Source: Aeromonas bestiarum (GTDB lineage: Bacteria > Pseudomonadota > Gammaproteobacteria > Enterobacterales > Aeromonadaceae). From it: a DNA stretch of 64,000 nt. The first letter of the stretch is position 1. The number at the start of each line of letters is the position of its first letter. A program made the position numbers and the translations under genes. Of this stretch, positions 50,928 to 61,191 are shown in pieces. The notes beneath the pieces are model-generated. The model did not search any database. It was not told the origin of the DNA and worked only from the letters and a program-made list of their open reading frames with translations. The stretch lies in contig NZ_CDDA01000015.1 in assembly GCF_000819745.1 (NCBI RefSeq), positions 1-64,000 on the forward strand, read 5' to 3'.

Positions 50928-52418
50928 TCAACGCAGGGTGATCTGTTTGACCACTTCGGCGATGACGGTGGGGCGTTCGGCACTCTGTGGCTCGCTGCTG
51001 TCGTCGTCATCCAGCTCCTCGCGGCGGTGGGCCTTCTGCTGCTCGTTGTCGAGCCAGAGCAGGCTCTGGTAATACTGGCGCACGTTGTTGACGTAGTTGC
51101 GCGCCTCGCCGCCCCGGGCATAGCCGTAGCGCGCCTTGCGGTGCCAGCGCGCCTGCTGCAGCAGGGGCAGCACCTCTTTCACGTCGCTCCAGGCGTCGGG
51201 GTTCTTGCCGAGCTCCTTGGTCAGGCGGCGGGCATCCATCATGTGGCCGTAGCCGATGTTGTAGGCGGTGAGGGCAAACCACACCTTCTCGTCATCGGGC
51301 ACGGAGGCGGGCACCTTCTCCATCATCTGCTGCAGATAGCGGGCGCCGCCCTTGATGCTCTCCTCCGGATGCAGCCGGTTGTTGACCCCCATCGCCTTGG
51401 CGGTGGGTTCGGTCAGCATCATCATACCGCGCACGCCAGTATAGGAGCGCGCCTCAGGATCCCAGTGGGACTCCTGATAGCTGATAGCGGCAAGCAGGCG
51501 CCAATCCACCACGCTGGCGTGGGTCTTGAACAGATCCTGATACTTGGGCAGCAGGCTCTTGGCCCGCTGCAGGAAGGTGCGGGTGTCGACGAAGTCGAAG
51601 TTCTGTACGTGGCCGAAGTACTTCTCGTCCAGCTTGGCGATGGCGCCATCCATGAAGCGCTGGCCGAAGAAGTCGATGATGCTGGCGTAGAGGCTGTCAT
51701 CGGGCAGCTTGGTCATGGCCCAGGCCACAGTCTGGTTCTTGGAGAGGGTCAGCCCCTCGGTGAGCTCGGGGTAGTAGCGCTGGGTACGGGCCAGCACAGT
51801 ATCCTGCACCACTGTGTAATCAATCTTGCCGTCGGCCACCTGCTTGAGCAGCTCTTCCACGTCAGCGTCCCGGTTGGTACTCCACTTCAGGTTGGGGTGC
51901 TGTTTGCCGAGCTCCTTGAGCAGGTCTTCCCCGGTGGAGCCGGCAGGCACCACTATGCTGCCCTTGAGATCGCCGATGTCTTTGGGCTTGGGGGAGCCGT
52001 TGCGATAGACCAGCTTGGGGGAGACCTGATAAAAGCCGGGGCCGAAGCGAAACAGGGCACGCCGCTCCGGGGTGACCACGATGGCGGCGGCGGCGAGATC
52101 CAGCTTGCCCTTCTTGAGCAGCTCGACCAGTTCGGCGGTAGAGTAGACGGGGACTATGGTGAGCTTGACACCCAACCAGTCGGCATAGCTTTTCGCCAGC
52201 TCGTAATCAAAGCCCTGGGCGGTCTCGTCACGCTGGTAATAGGAGGTGGGGCCATAGATGGTGCCAACCCGGATCTCGCCCCGTTGGCGGATCTGTTCCA
52301 GCTGGCTGGAGGGGGTGTAGAAGTCACAGCCGACCAGGGTCAGCAGCAACGTCAGCCCGATAAACAGTCGAAAAATGCAGCGCAAGTAGGTGAGTACCCT
52401 TGTTGAAAAAATCGGCAT
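50928..52418 (-). CDS. mltF: Membrane-bound lytic transglycosylase MltF
   Basis: 496 residues. Lipobox-like TLVGC after a signal helix (residues 15-31); an SBP_bac_3-type domain (about 45-265, [15 protein letters not shown]) that regulates activity; and a C-terminal SLT lytic transglycosylase domain with the catalytic glutamate in [10 protein letters not shown] and [13 protein letters not shown]. It cleaves peptidoglycan glycan strands at the outer membrane. The C-terminal tail is acidic. Divergent from purL, as in E. coli. The longer N-terminus before the hydrophobic helix (14 residues) is basic and compatible. Confidence 0.95.
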   Translation of the reverse strand: MPIFSTRVLTYLRCIFRLFIGLTLLLTLVGCDFYTPSSQLEQIRQRGEIRVGTIYGPTSYYQRDETAQGFDYELAKSYADWLGVKLTIVPVYSTAELVELLKKGKLDLAAAAIVVTPERRALFRFGPGFYQVSPKLVYRNGSPKPKDIGDLKGSIVVPAGSTGEDLLKELGKQHPNLKWSTNRDADVEELLKQVADGKIDYTVVQDTVLARTQRYYPELTEGLTLSKNQTVAWAMTKLPDDSLYASIIDFFGQRFMDGAIAKLDEKYFGHVQNFDFVDTRTFLQRAKSLLPKYQDLFKTHASVVDWRLLAAISYQESHWDPEARSYTGVRGMMMLTEPTAKAMGVNNRLHPEESIKGGARYLQQMMEKVPASVPDDEKVWFALTAYNIGYGHMMDARRLTKELGKNPDAWSDVKEVLPLLQQARWHRKARYGYARGGEARNYVNNVRQYYQSLLWLDNEQQKAHRREELDDDDSSEPQSAERPTVIAEVVKQITLR

Positions 52419-52479
52419 TTGTCAAAAAAGAGGGACCTTTATACCAGAGAGTGTGCACCGAGTCACACTTGGCAAATCA

Positions 52480-52518
52480 AGAAAAACGTTTGTCCGGCGT
52501 CGGCCTGATCCCTATAAT
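52480..52518 (+). promoter_or_regulatory. purL promoter with PurR operator
   Basis: -35 TTGTCC (52490-52495) and -10 TATAAT (52513-52518) are 17 bases apart. A PurR-type palindrome (AAACGTTT-like core within 52480-52495, flanked as in AGAAAAACGTTTGTCC) overlaps the -35, placing it to block RNA polymerase. PurR control of purL is known in E. coli. Confidence 0.75.
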
Positions 52519-52567
52519 ACGCGCGTCTCAATTCCCCCCCACTTTAACACTTGGTGAGAAAGGTCAT

Positions 52568-55500
52568 ATGGATATCTTGCGTGGTGCCCCAGCACTGTCT
52601 GATTTTCGTGTCCAAAAACTGCTGCAACGCTTCGCACAGATGAGAAAGGAGAGTGGAGTAGAGAGCGGAGTAGAGATAGAGGATGTCTATGCCGAATATG
52701 TGCACTTCGCCGAGCTCTCGAGCCCGCTGTCACCGCCCGAGCGAGCGACATTGGGCCAGCTTCTGCGCTACGGCCCGACCATCCCCGAACACACCCCCAG
52801 CGGTCAGCTGTTTCTCGTTACCCCCCGCCCCGGCACTATCTCCCCCTGGTCTTCCAAAGCAACCGACATAGCCCACAACTGCGGCCTGACCCAGGTCAAG
52901 CGGCTGGAGCGCGGCATCGCCTATTACGTGCAGGCCAAGGGCGGATTGACCCAGGCCCAGTGCGCGGACGTTGCCGCCGTGCTGCACGATCGCATGATGG
53001 AAGTGGTGTTTGGCGAGATGAACGAGGCAGCCGCCCTGTTTGCCCACCAGGCGCCGCGCCCCTTCACCCAGGTGGATGTGCTGGCCGGTGGTCGCAGTGC
53101 GCTGGCCTCGGCCAACGTGGCGCTCGGTCTGGCGCTGGCCGATGACGAAATCGACTATCTGGTGGATAACTTCACCAAGCTTGGTCGCAACCCCAACGAC
53201 ATCGAGCTCTACATGTTTGCCCAGGCGAACTCCGAGCACTGTCGTCACAAGATCTTCAACGCCGACTGGACCATAGACGGTGAACAGCAGCCCAAGTCGC
53301 TGTTCAAGATGATCAAGAACACCTTCGAGCAGACGCCGGATCATGTCCTGTCTGCCTATAAAGACAACGCCGCCGTGATGGAAGGCAGCCAGGGTGGCCG
53401 CTTCTTCCCGAGCCCTGCCAGCGGTGAGTACCAGTATCATCAGGAGCGCGTCGATATCCTGATGAAGGTGGAGACCCACAACCACCCGACCGCCATCTCC
53501 CCCTTCCCGGGGGCCGCCACCGGCTCCGGCGGCGAGATCCGCGACGAGGGCGCAACCGGCCGTGGTGCCAAGCCCAAGGCGGGTATGGTGGGTTTCACCG
53601 TCTCCAACCTGCGCATCCCCGGTTTCGAGCAGCCCTGGGAGCAGGACTTTGGCAAACCGAGCCGCATCGTCAGCGCCTTTGACATCATGCAGGAGGGGCC
53701 GCTCGGCGGCGCCGCCTTCAACAACGAATTCGGTCGTCCGGCCATTCTCGGCTACTTCCGCACCTTCGAAGAGGAGGTGCCGAGCCACAACGGCGTCGAG
53801 GTGCGCGGCTATCACAAGCCCATCATGCTGGCGGGCGGGATAGGCAACATCCGCACCGAGCACGTCCAGAAGGGGGAGATCCCGGTCGGGGCTGCCCTCA
53901 TAGTGCTGGGTGGCCCGGCCATGAACATAGGTCTGGGGGGCGGCGCCGCATCGAGCATGGCCTCCGGTCAGTCGGCCGAAGATCTCGACTTTGCCTCGGT
54001 CCAGCGTGACAACCCCGAGATGGAACGCCGTTGCCAGGAGGTGATCGATCGCTGCTGGCAGCTGGGGGACGACAACCCCATCGTCTTCATCCATGACGTG
54101 GGGGCCGGTGGTCTCTCCAACGCCATGCCGGAGCTGGTCAATGACGGTGAGCGCGGCGGTCGTTTCGATCTGCGCGCCATCCAGAGCGACGAGCCTGGCA
54201 TGAGCCCGCTGGAGATCTGGTGCAACGAGTCCCAGGAGCGTTACGTGCTGGCAGTGGCGCAGGACAAGCTGCCGCTGTTCAAGGCGCTGTGCGAGCGTGA
54301 GCGCGCGCCCTATGCCGTTATAGGCACCGCCACCGAAGAGAAGCATCTCACCCTCTCTGACAGCCACTTTGACAACCAGCCCATCGACCTGCCGCTGGAC
54401 GTGCTGCTGGGCAAGGCGCCCAAGATGCACCGTGACGTTGTCACCCTGCCTGCTCAGGGCAAGCCGTTGCAGCTCGATGGCACCACTCTTTCCGAGGCGG
54501 CCGAGCGGGTACTGCGTCTGCCGACCGTGGCGGAGAAATCCTTCCTCATCACCATAGGTGATCGCAGCGTGACCGGTCTGGTCAACCGTGACCAGATGGT
54601 CGGCCCCTGGCAGATCCCGGTAGCCGATTGCGCCGTCACCGCCGCCACCTACGACGGCTATCATGGCGAGGCCATGTCCATGGGCGAGCGCACCCCGGTG
54701 GCGCTGCTCTCCCATGCCGCGTCGGCCCGCATGGCGGTGGCCGAAGCGCTCACCAACCTGGCACCGGCCCACATCGGATCGCTCAAGCGGGTCAAGCTCT
54801 CCGCCAACTGGATGTCCGCAGCCGGCCATCCGGGTGAGGATGCCGGCCTCTATGAGGCGGTCAAGGCGGTGGGTGAGGAGCTCTGCCCGGCCCTTGGCAT
54901 CACGATCCCGGTCGGCAAGGACTCCATGTCCATGAAGACCCGCTGGCAGCAGGATGGCAAGGAACAGAGCGTCACCTCGCCGCTCTCCCTGCTCATCACC
55001 GCCTTTGCCCGGGTCGAGGATGTGCGCAATACCGTCACTCCGCAACTGCGTACCGATCTCGGTGAGACCGACCTTATCCTCATCGATCTTGGCAACGGCA
55101 AGCAGCGTCTCGGCGCCTCCGCCCTGGCCCAGGTCTACCGCCAGCTGGGGGACAAGGCGCCGGATCTCGACAATCCGGTGCAGCTGAAGGGCTTCTTCAA
55201 CGCCATTCAGGCGCTGGTGGCCGATCGCAAACTGATCGCCTATCACGACAGATCCGACGGCGGTCTCTTCGTTACCCTGACCGAGATGGCCTTCGCCGGT
55301 CACTGCGGGCTCGATATCCAGCTTGACCGCATCGGTGGCGAGCTGTTGCCTGCGCTGTTCAACGAGGAGCTGGGTGCCGTCATCCAGGTGCGTCGCGACG
55401 ACAAGGAAGCCGTGATGACACTGTTGGCCGGTCACGGCCTGGCCGCCTGCTCCCACGTGCTGGGCACGGTGCGCGAGGGGGATCTCATCACCCTGCAGCG

Positions 55501-56485
55501 CGCGGGCCAGGAAGTGTATCGCGCCAGCCGCACTGCGCTTCGCACCCTCTGGGGCGAGACCAGCTGGCAGATGCAGCGTCTGCGCGACAACCCGGCGTGC
55601 GCCGATCAGGAACATGCCGCCCGTCAGGACGCCACGGATCCGGGTCTGCAGGCCAAACTGAGCTACAACCCGTCCGACGACGTGGCTGCGCCCTATATCG
55701 CCCGCGGGGTATCCCCCCGTCTGGCGGTGCTGCGCGAGCAGGGGGTCAACTCCCACGTGGAGATGGCGGCGGCGTTTGATAGGGCCGGCTTTGCGGCGGT
55801 GGATGTGCATATGAGTGACATCCTCAGCGGCCGGATCAAGCTGGAAGAGTTCCAGAGCCTGGTGGCCTGTGGCGGCTTCTCCTACGGCGACGTGCTGGGG
55901 GCCGGTGAGGGTTGGGCCAAGTCCATCCTGTTCAACGACAACGCCCGCGAGCAGTTCCAGCGCTTCTTCGAGCGTGGCGACACCCTCTCCTTGGGCGTGT
56001 GCAACGGCTGCCAGATGATGTCCAACCTGCGCACCCTGATCCCGGGAGCCGATCTGTGGCCGCGTTTCGTGCGCAACCGCTCCGAGCGTTTCGAGGCGCG
56101 CTTCAGTCTGGTGGAGGTGCAGGAGTCACCGTCTGCCTTCTTCGCCGGCATGGCTGGTTCAGTGATGCCCATTGCCGTCTCCCACGGGGAAGGGCGAGTG
56201 GAGGTGCGTGATGCCGCTCACCTGAGCGCGTTGCAAGCCAGTGGTCTGGTGGGACTGCGCTTCGTGGACAACCGCGGCAAGGTCACCGAGCAGTACCCGG
56301 CCAACCCGAACGGCTCGCCGGACGGCATCAGCGCCGTGACCACCACAGATGGTCGCGCCACCATCATGATGCCGCACCCGGAGCGGGTGTTCCGCACCGT
56401 GGCCAACTCCTGGCACCCGGACAACTGGGGCGAGGACGGTGCCTGGATGCGGATGTTCCGCAACGCCCGGGTGCAACTGGGTTAA
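52568..56485 (+). CDS. purL: Phosphoribosylformylglycinamidine synthase PurL
   Basis: 1305 residues, the large single-chain form of gammaproteobacteria. N-terminal and linker domains, the FGAM synthase core ([16 protein letters not shown] near residue 220, [35 protein letters not shown] near 295-330) and a C-terminal class I glutaminase domain with the nucleophile in [10 protein letters not shown] near 1140. It makes FGAM from FGAR, glutamine and ATP, the fourth step of purine synthesis. The ATG at 52568 ([13 protein letters not shown]) matches the family. Confidence 0.97.
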   Translation: MDILRGAPALSDFRVQKLLQRFAQMRKESGVESGVEIEDVYAEYVHFAELSSPLSPPERATLGQLLRYGPTIPEHTPSGQLFLVTPRPGTISPWSSKATDIAHNCGLTQVKRLERGIAYYVQAKGGLTQAQCADVAAVLHDRMMEVVFGEMNEAAALFAHQAPRPFTQVDVLAGGRSALASANVALGLALADDEIDYLVDNFTKLGRNPNDIELYMFAQANSEHCRHKIFNADWTIDGEQQPKSLFKMIKNTFEQTPDHVLSAYKDNAAVMEGSQGGRFFPSPASGEYQYHQERVDILMKVETHNHPTAISPFPGAATGSGGEIRDEGATGRGAKPKAGMVGFTVSNLRIPGFEQPWEQDFGKPSRIVSAFDIMQEGPLGGAAFNNEFGRPAILGYFRTFEEEVPSHNGVEVRGYHKPIMLAGGIGNIRTEHVQKGEIPVGAALIVLGGPAMNIGLGGGAASSMASGQSAEDLDFASVQRDNPEMERRCQEVIDRCWQLGDDNPIVFIHDVGAGGLSNAMPELVNDGERGGRFDLRAIQSDEPGMSPLEIWCNESQERYVLAVAQDKLPLFKALCERERAPYAVIGTATEEKHLTLSDSHFDNQPIDLPLDVLLGKAPKMHRDVVTLPAQGKPLQLDGTTLSEAAERVLRLPTVAEKSFLITIGDRSVTGLVNRDQMVGPWQIPVADCAVTAATYDGYHGEAMSMGERTPVALLSHAASARMAVAEALTNLAPAHIGSLKRVKLSANWMSAAGHPGEDAGLYEAVKAVGEELCPALGITIPVGKDSMSMKTRWQQDGKEQSVTSPLSLLITAFARVEDVRNTVTPQLRTDLGETDLILIDLGNGKQRLGASALAQVYRQLGDKAPDLDNPVQLKGFFNAIQALVADRKLIAYHDRSDGGLFVTLTEMAFAGHCGLDIQLDRIGGELLPALFNEELGAVIQVRRDDKEAVMTLLAGHGLAACSHVLGTVREGDLITLQRAGQEVYRASRTALRTLWGETSWQMQRLRDNPACADQEHAARQDATDPGLQAKLSYNPSDDVAAPYIARGVSPRLAVLREQGVNSHVEMAAAFDRAGFAAVDVHMSDILSGRIKLEEFQSLVACGGFSYGDVLGAGEGWAKSILFNDNAREQFQRFFERGDTLSLGVCNGCQMMSNLRTLIPGADLWPRFVRNRSERFEARFSLVEVQESPSAFFAGMAGSVMPIAVSHGEGRVEVRDAAHLSALQASGLVGLRFVDNRGKVTEQYPANPNGSPDGISAVTTTDGRATIMMPHPERVFRTVANSWHPDNWGEDGAWMRMFRNARVQLG

Positions 56486-56510
56486 TCCCGCAGCGCAACC
56501 TGCAACAATA

Positions 56511-56541
56511 AAAAACCGGCCAGCAGGCCGGTTTTTTTATC
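56511..56541 (+). terminator. Terminator of purL
   Basis: AACCGGCC / GGCCGGTT stem flanked by A6 and T7, usable on both strands; it also closes the convergent signalling operon. Confidence 0.88.
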
Positions 56542-56552
56542 TCTGCCTCCTG

Positions 56553-58094
56553 CTAGCCGTTGCCCAGCTCGTGGGGGGTGAAATCCCCCCGATCCAGAAT
56601 GCGCAGGCAGGCATCCACCACGGCCTCGTCCAGCTGGGCTCCCCGCATCCGTATGATGTGAGCCCTGGCCTGGGGAATGCCGAGGGCGGCGCGGTAGGGT
56701 CGATCCGAAGACATGGACTCGACAATGTCGGCCACGGTGAGAATGCGCGCCTCCAGCAAGATCTGATCCCCCACGAGACCCTCTGGATAGCCTGAGCCGT
56801 CGAGATACTCATGATGCTGGTGGATCATCTGGGCGATGGGCCAGGGGAAGGCGATGTCCTTGAGGACCTGGTAACCGGCTCCAGGGTGTTCCTTGACCAG
56901 ATTGAACTCCTGGGGGGTCAGTCTGCCCGGTTTGGTGAGGATGTCGACCGGTACCTGGATCTTGCCGATGTCGTGCACCATGGCCCCCAGATAGAGGCCG
57001 CGCAGCTGTTTTTCGCCCAGTACCAGCTCGCGGCCTATGGCCATGGCCAGGGTGGCGACATGTTTCTGGTGACCGGCTGTGTAGGGGTCGCGTTGTTCCA
57101 GTACGGCGGCGATGGCACCAAGGGCATCCTCCAGCGCCAGCTCCAGCTGACGGGCATGCAGCACCTTGTCCCGCTGTGCGGCGAGATAGGCCTGTTGAGT
57201 GCCACGGGCGTGCAGGCCATAGGCCAGGTAATCGGCCAGCTGGCTGAACAGTCGCACCTCCTCCTCGGTGAAGGCCCTGGCCTGCGGGCTGTGGATGAGC
57301 AGGGCGCCCCGCACGCTGGAATGCCACGGCAGCGGGAGCAGCAGGCGGGCCCGCAAGGTGGCCGAGTGATGGACAATCTCGCTCGCCAGTGCTTCGTTGC
57401 GTGGTTCGTCATCGCGGATGGCCTGACGCAAGGCAGTATCCCGGGTGAGCCAGCGGTCATTGGCAAACCAGACGGCGTTGCCCGCCTGCGCCAGGATCTG
57501 CAGCGCATCCGGCTCCGTGGCCTCCTGCAGCACGGTGACGAGGGGAAAGCGGCCATCGAAGGTGATGGCGTCACAGATCTCCTGCAGCAGCATCTGCTCA
57601 TCCCCCTGCCCGAGCATGGCATGGTGGGCGCGGCCAATGGCCTCCAGGGTCCAAGTATATTGCAGCAACTGCTCCTGCTGCTGTTTCTTCTCCGTGATGT
57701 CATCGAAAAAGACGCCGACGCCGATCACCTGGCCCAGCTCATCGCGCAGGGGAAACTTGGTGGTGCTGAGCCAGCGGGCCTCGCCGCCCTTGAGGTAGGG
57801 TTCTTCGTGCCGGTGCGTTGTGCCGTTGGTCATGACCCTGAGATCGTCATCCCGATAGCGCTGGGCCAGCTCGGCCGGGAAAAAATCGGCATCGCACTTG
57901 CCGATGATCTGGGCCGGCTCCAGGGCGAGATCATCGGCCAGCAGCCGGTTGCAGGCAGTGAAGACGGAGCGGGTATCCTTGAGCAGGACGCGATAGGGCA
58001 GCTGATCCATCACCTGAGCGAAGAGAGGGCCAGCGGGCAACGGCAGCTGGGCGTCGAGCTGATGGCGGGATGAGGGTTCTGGTCTTGAAGTCAT
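56553..58094 (-). CDS. PAS-GAF-HD-GYP protein, probable c-di-GMP phosphodiesterase
   Basis: 513 residues. PAS/PAC domain (about residues 25-145, with YLKGGEARWLSTTKFPLRDELGQVIGVGVFFDDIT in the sequence), GAF domain (about 155-310) and an HD-GYP domain (about 330-495). HD-GYP enzymes hydrolyse cyclic di-GMP. The active-site set looks complete: HDIGK at 374-378, then HHEYLDGSGYPEG and ARILTVADIVESM. No membrane segment is seen, so sensing is cytosolic. It is the last gene of the FIST operon, 18 bases after the preceding gene. Confidence 0.88.
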   Translation of the reverse strand: MTSRPEPSSRHQLDAQLPLPAGPLFAQVMDQLPYRVLLKDTRSVFTACNRLLADDLALEPAQIIGKCDADFFPAELAQRYRDDDLRVMTNGTTHRHEEPYLKGGEARWLSTTKFPLRDELGQVIGVGVFFDDITEKKQQQEQLLQYTWTLEAIGRAHHAMLGQGDEQMLLQEICDAITFDGRFPLVTVLQEATEPDALQILAQAGNAVWFANDRWLTRDTALRQAIRDDEPRNEALASEIVHHSATLRARLLLPLPWHSSVRGALLIHSPQARAFTEEEVRLFSQLADYLAYGLHARGTQQAYLAAQRDKVLHARQLELALEDALGAIAAVLEQRDPYTAGHQKHVATLAMAIGRELVLGEKQLRGLYLGAMVHDIGKIQVPVDILTKPGRLTPQEFNLVKEHPGAGYQVLKDIAFPWPIAQMIHQHHEYLDGSGYPEGLVGDQILLEARILTVADIVESMSSDRPYRAALGIPQARAHIIRMRGAQLDEAVVDACLRILDRGDFTPHELGNG

Positions 58095-58112
58095 CTGTGC
58101 TCCTGCGGCTGA

Positions 58113-59546
58113 TCAGCTGGTAGTGAAACGGTAGCCCGCCTGCCACACGGCGAGACAGGCGTTCACCACCTGCTCGTCATAGTGGACGCCGGCATAGCGC
58201 GCCAACTGGGCGAAGGCATCGGTCAGCGACATGGCGCGGCGGAAGGGGCGGTGCGCCGTCATGGCAGCCAGCGAGTCCGCTACCCGGATGATCCTGGCTT
58301 CCAGACAGATGGCATCACTCTGCAGGCCCTGCGGGTAGCCGCTGCCGTCCATGTTTTCGTGATGCTGCTGCACTATGGTGGCGATGGGCCAGGGGAAATC
58401 TATCTGCTGCAGGATGTCACAGCCGGCCTGAGGGTGCAGCTTGATCAGTTCAAACTCCACCGGCCTGAGCTCACGGGGGCGGGTGAGGATTTCGGCCGGG
58501 ATCTGCAGCAGGCCTATGTTGTGCACCATGGCCGCGAGACCGAGCCCATCCAGCCGCTCCTGTGGCAGTTGCAGGTGTTGACCTATGGCCAGCGCCAGGT
58601 CGTGTACGCGCCTTTCATGGCCGGCCGTGCCGGGATCCTTGTGGGCGATGGCGGAGGAGAGCGCCGCTATGGTTTGAAACAGCAAGGTGCGCTGATGCTG
58701 CTCGCTCTCCTTGATATGGGTGATATCGACCAGTGCTCCTATGATGCCGGCCACCTTGCCCTGATGGTCATAGAAGAGATCCTTGAAGTTGAGCACCTGA
58801 TAACGGTGGCCGCTGCGATCGAGCAGACTGTGCTCGAAATATTGCGGTTGCTTGCTGCGCAGTACCTCCATGTCCCGCTGGCTGTACTCGTCCGCCATCT
58901 CGGGCGGTAGAATTTCATCCACGCGTTTCCCCAGCAGCTCTGCCTTGCTGATGCCGGTGATCTGGGTAAAGGTCGGGTTGCAACTGATGAAGCGCCCCTC
59001 GACGTCCTTGTAGAACACGGGAATGGGGATCGCCTTGAGCAGGGATTCGTTGAAGCGCTGCATGTCCACCAGCTCCGCCTGCTGACGCAGGGCCAGCTGC
59101 TCGCTGTCCCGGCACAGCTGGATGGCGCGAGCCAGGTTGCCGAGGATGGGGCTGAACAGGTGGCACAGCTGTTCACCCTCTTGTTCGGCTCTGGGGGAGA
59201 GCAGCAGCATGAGGTAGCCCCCTTCGATCCGCAAGCGGTAGGCAAAGGGATAGGGGCGGGAGCCGGGCAGGGGGATGGGGCCGTGCAGGGTGCACTGCTC
59301 GCCGCCACTGACCCAGGCGGGCAGCACCAGTGGTTGCCCGTGCTGCTGGATCAACTGCTCGTCCCCGATGGCCTTGACGATCTTGTACTCCCCCTGCGGC
59401 AACTGCTGCAGCACGAGACCAACCGGGCAGGCGCAGTGAAACAGAAAGCGTTGCAGCACCTTGGTCAGCAAGGCATCCAGGGTCACCTCGCGTCCGATGC
59501 AGAGGGCGAGATCGCAGACGATGGCCATGGCATGGTCGTTGTTCAT
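58113..59546 (-). CDS. PAS protein with degenerate HD-GYP domain
   Basis: 477 residues. An N-terminal region of about 160 residues (possibly GAF-like), a PAS domain (about 170-295, IPVFYKDVEGRFISCNPTFTQITGIS in the sequence) and an HD-GYP domain (about 305-470). The normally invariant HD is HN at H342/N343 (MVHNIGLLQIP), and the following lysine is leucine. Later residues HHENMDGSGYPQG and RVADSLAAM remain. Loss of the metal-binding aspartate suggests weak or no phosphodiesterase activity, so a binding or scaffold role is inferred. The start overlaps the FIST gene stop by ATGA. Confidence 0.87.
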   Translation of the reverse strand: MNNDHAMAIVCDLALCIGREVTLDALLTKVLQRFLFHCACPVGLVLQQLPQGEYKIVKAIGDEQLIQQHGQPLVLPAWVSGGEQCTLHGPIPLPGSRPYPFAYRLRIEGGYLMLLLSPRAEQEGEQLCHLFSPILGNLARAIQLCRDSEQLALRQQAELVDMQRFNESLLKAIPIPVFYKDVEGRFISCNPTFTQITGISKAELLGKRVDEILPPEMADEYSQRDMEVLRSKQPQYFEHSLLDRSGHRYQVLNFKDLFYDHQGKVAGIIGALVDITHIKESEQHQRTLLFQTIAALSSAIAHKDPGTAGHERRVHDLALAIGQHLQLPQERLDGLGLAAMVHNIGLLQIPAEILTRPRELRPVEFELIKLHPQAGCDILQQIDFPWPIATIVQQHHENMDGSGYPQGLQSDAICLEARIIRVADSLAAMTAHRPFRRAMSLTDAFAQLARYAGVHYDEQVVNACLAVWQAGYRFTTS

Positions 59547-60673
59547 GACGGCGTTACTCCGTTGCAGAGAATGGCGCCATTGTGGAAGAGGGGATAATCC
59601 CCCGCCCGCAAACTGCCAATCTCGCCGAGTGAGAGGGCGCCGACCAGCTCGCGGGCGCCGCTATGGGTAAACAGCGTGCTCAGCTCGAGCTCGCTCTGCT
59701 GGCCAAAATGCTGCTGACGGCCGGCGCAGTAATAAAGCTCCAGCGTGTCGACCGGGCCGTGCTGGCGGAGCTTGCCGGCCAGTTCGATGGCATGGGCGGT
59801 CGGGCTATGGGGGGCCTTGAGCAGGGTGAGAATGCTGTGATCCGGCACCTCGCCAACACAGAGCAGGGCACCCTCTTCGGTGACTGTGACCGGGATCCTC
59901 ACGACCACGTCGCCATTGGCCCGCAGCAGACCCAGCGGCAGGTGGACGCCGTACTGATAGAACTGCGCTTGGGTCAGCGTCTGCTGAAATTGTTGCCGGA
60001 CAAGCGACTGGTAGCGGCTGAAGGCGGGCTCCCAGTCGATGAAGGAAACCTTGTTGCCCTCCGTACTGGTAGCGAGCATGGGCTGGGCCATGAGTTGATA
60101 GCCATGCTCCAGCAGGGGATAGCTGTGATGGGGCAGTAGGCTGCAGATGACCGCCTGACTCGTCAGGGTCTGGCTGTCGAACAGGCAGGGCATGGCCTTG
60201 AACTGGCCGCTGCCCGCATTGACGCCTGCGTAGTTGACTCTGTCCGCCAGCCTGAGATAGACCCCCTCGAGGATGGAGGCGATGTTGGGGATCATGGCAT
60301 CGAAGGTCAGAAAGAGGGTGGGGGGGCGGGCCGGATCCGGCCATTGCGCGAGCCGAGGCGCCAGCTGTTCGCAGAGCATGGCGGCAAGCCGGTCTGCATC
60401 GTCATTTTGGGGTAACGAGATCAGCCGGGGATCGTGGGATAACGGACGGGGCAGCAGCCAGGCGCCCCTGTCATGAAAACCCTGTCGGCTGATGAGGCGG
60501 GGAAAGATGGCGCCGGAAAGCGAAATCGCCAGCTGCCGGCACTCTTGCTGCAGCTCGGCGACACGGTCGATATCCTGTTCGGCCAGCAACACATCGAGTC
60601 GACCGCCTCGATAGGGGAGCAGTGCATCGACCAGTGAGCGGGCATCAAAGAGGCAAAAGGAGGGCTGCGTCAT
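59543..60673 (-). CDS. FIST domain signal-input protein
   Basis: 376 residues with FIST_N (about residues 25-215) and FIST_C (about 220-365) domains, predicted small-ligand sensors found next to chemotaxis and c-di-GMP proteins. Segments such as ANGDVVVRIPVTVTEEGALLCVGEVPDHS and an ALSLGEIGSL near the end are typical. The start at 60673 follows CAGGAG; an ATG five codons upstream lacks a site. No membrane helix. It heads a three-gene operon with the two PAS/HD-GYP genes, coupled by ATGA to the next. Ligand unknown. Confidence 0.85.
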   Translation of the reverse strand: MTQPSFCLFDARSLVDALLPYRGGRLDVLLAEQDIDRVAELQQECRQLAISLSGAIFPRLISRQGFHDRGAWLLPRPLSHDPRLISLPQNDDADRLAAMLCEQLAPRLAQWPDPARPPTLFLTFDAMIPNIASILEGVYLRLADRVNYAGVNAGSGQFKAMPCLFDSQTLTSQAVICSLLPHHSYPLLEHGYQLMAQPMLATSTEGNKVSFIDWEPAFSRYQSLVRQQFQQTLTQAQFYQYGVHLPLGLLRANGDVVVRIPVTVTEEGALLCVGEVPDHSILTLLKAPHSPTAHAIELAGKLRQHGPVDTLELYYCAGRQQHFGQQSELELSTLFTHSGARELVGALSLGEIGSLRAGDYPLFHNGAILCNGVTPS

Positions 60674-60820
60674 GGCTCCTGGCTCCATTCCTGTATCTCA
60701 TGAATATATCAGCAAGGGGCGGGGTGATGATACTCAGCGGTGACCTGCGATGTGACATAAGTGGTTATAAATACGCATAAAAAAAGAGCTTGCCACCTTG
60801 CGGCCGTGATCTTGCTCAAC

Positions 60821-60863
60821 CAGAAACACAAAACCGGCCACCTGGGCCGGTTTTGTGTTTCTG
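60821..60863 (-). terminator. Perfect 19-base inverted repeat, terminator
   Basis: 19-base arms (60821-60839 and 60845-60863) are exactly complementary around the loop ACCTG, with GGCC cores and a TTTTGTGTTT outer part. Such a stem with T-rich outer arm would end transcription on either strand. It lies 14 bases beyond the stop of the nuoN remnant, where a nuo terminator would be expected. Confidence 0.75.
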
Positions 60864-60876
60864 GCAGGGGCGCTAC

Positions 60877-61022
60877 TTAGCGCAGCACCAGGTTCTGGAA
60901 GCCCTGCACCAGGCTGATGACGGGTTGGGGTAGATGCCCAGCGCCACCACAGCCGGACTTTGAGCGTCACGTCGATCAGATGGGACTTGCCGATAAGGCC
61001 CAATGTCATGGGAATACCTGGG
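60877..61022 (-). pseudogene. Decayed second copy of the nuoN 3' end
   Basis: On the minus strand this stretch repeats two parts of genuine nuoN: IPMTLGLIGK...LWW (like 63540-63600) joined to VALGIYP...QNLVLR-stop (like 63284-63357), with about 165 bases between them lost. The last about 58 bases match genuine nuoN almost exactly except for one missing G, which shifts the frame; the inner part has diverged far more. No ribosome-binding site or intact frame. Confidence 0.8.
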
Positions 61023-61191
61023 CGATTCCCTGACCTGGGATATAACGCCCCACTTACACAAAAAATGACATGGTTTTGTTTGAATTCACGTCGGTGAATG
61101 GTTACACACATCCCAGTTTAAAAATAAAATTTGATCCCCTGGTGAACTGGATATAAGACTTACTCTGCACGGGACTCACAAGGAAGATAAA

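Noticed and set aside
60734-61111. 125-codon minus-strand frame over the nuoN remnant
   Set aside because: It joins shifted pieces of the nuoN tail and runs through the terminator palindrome; no site for translation.
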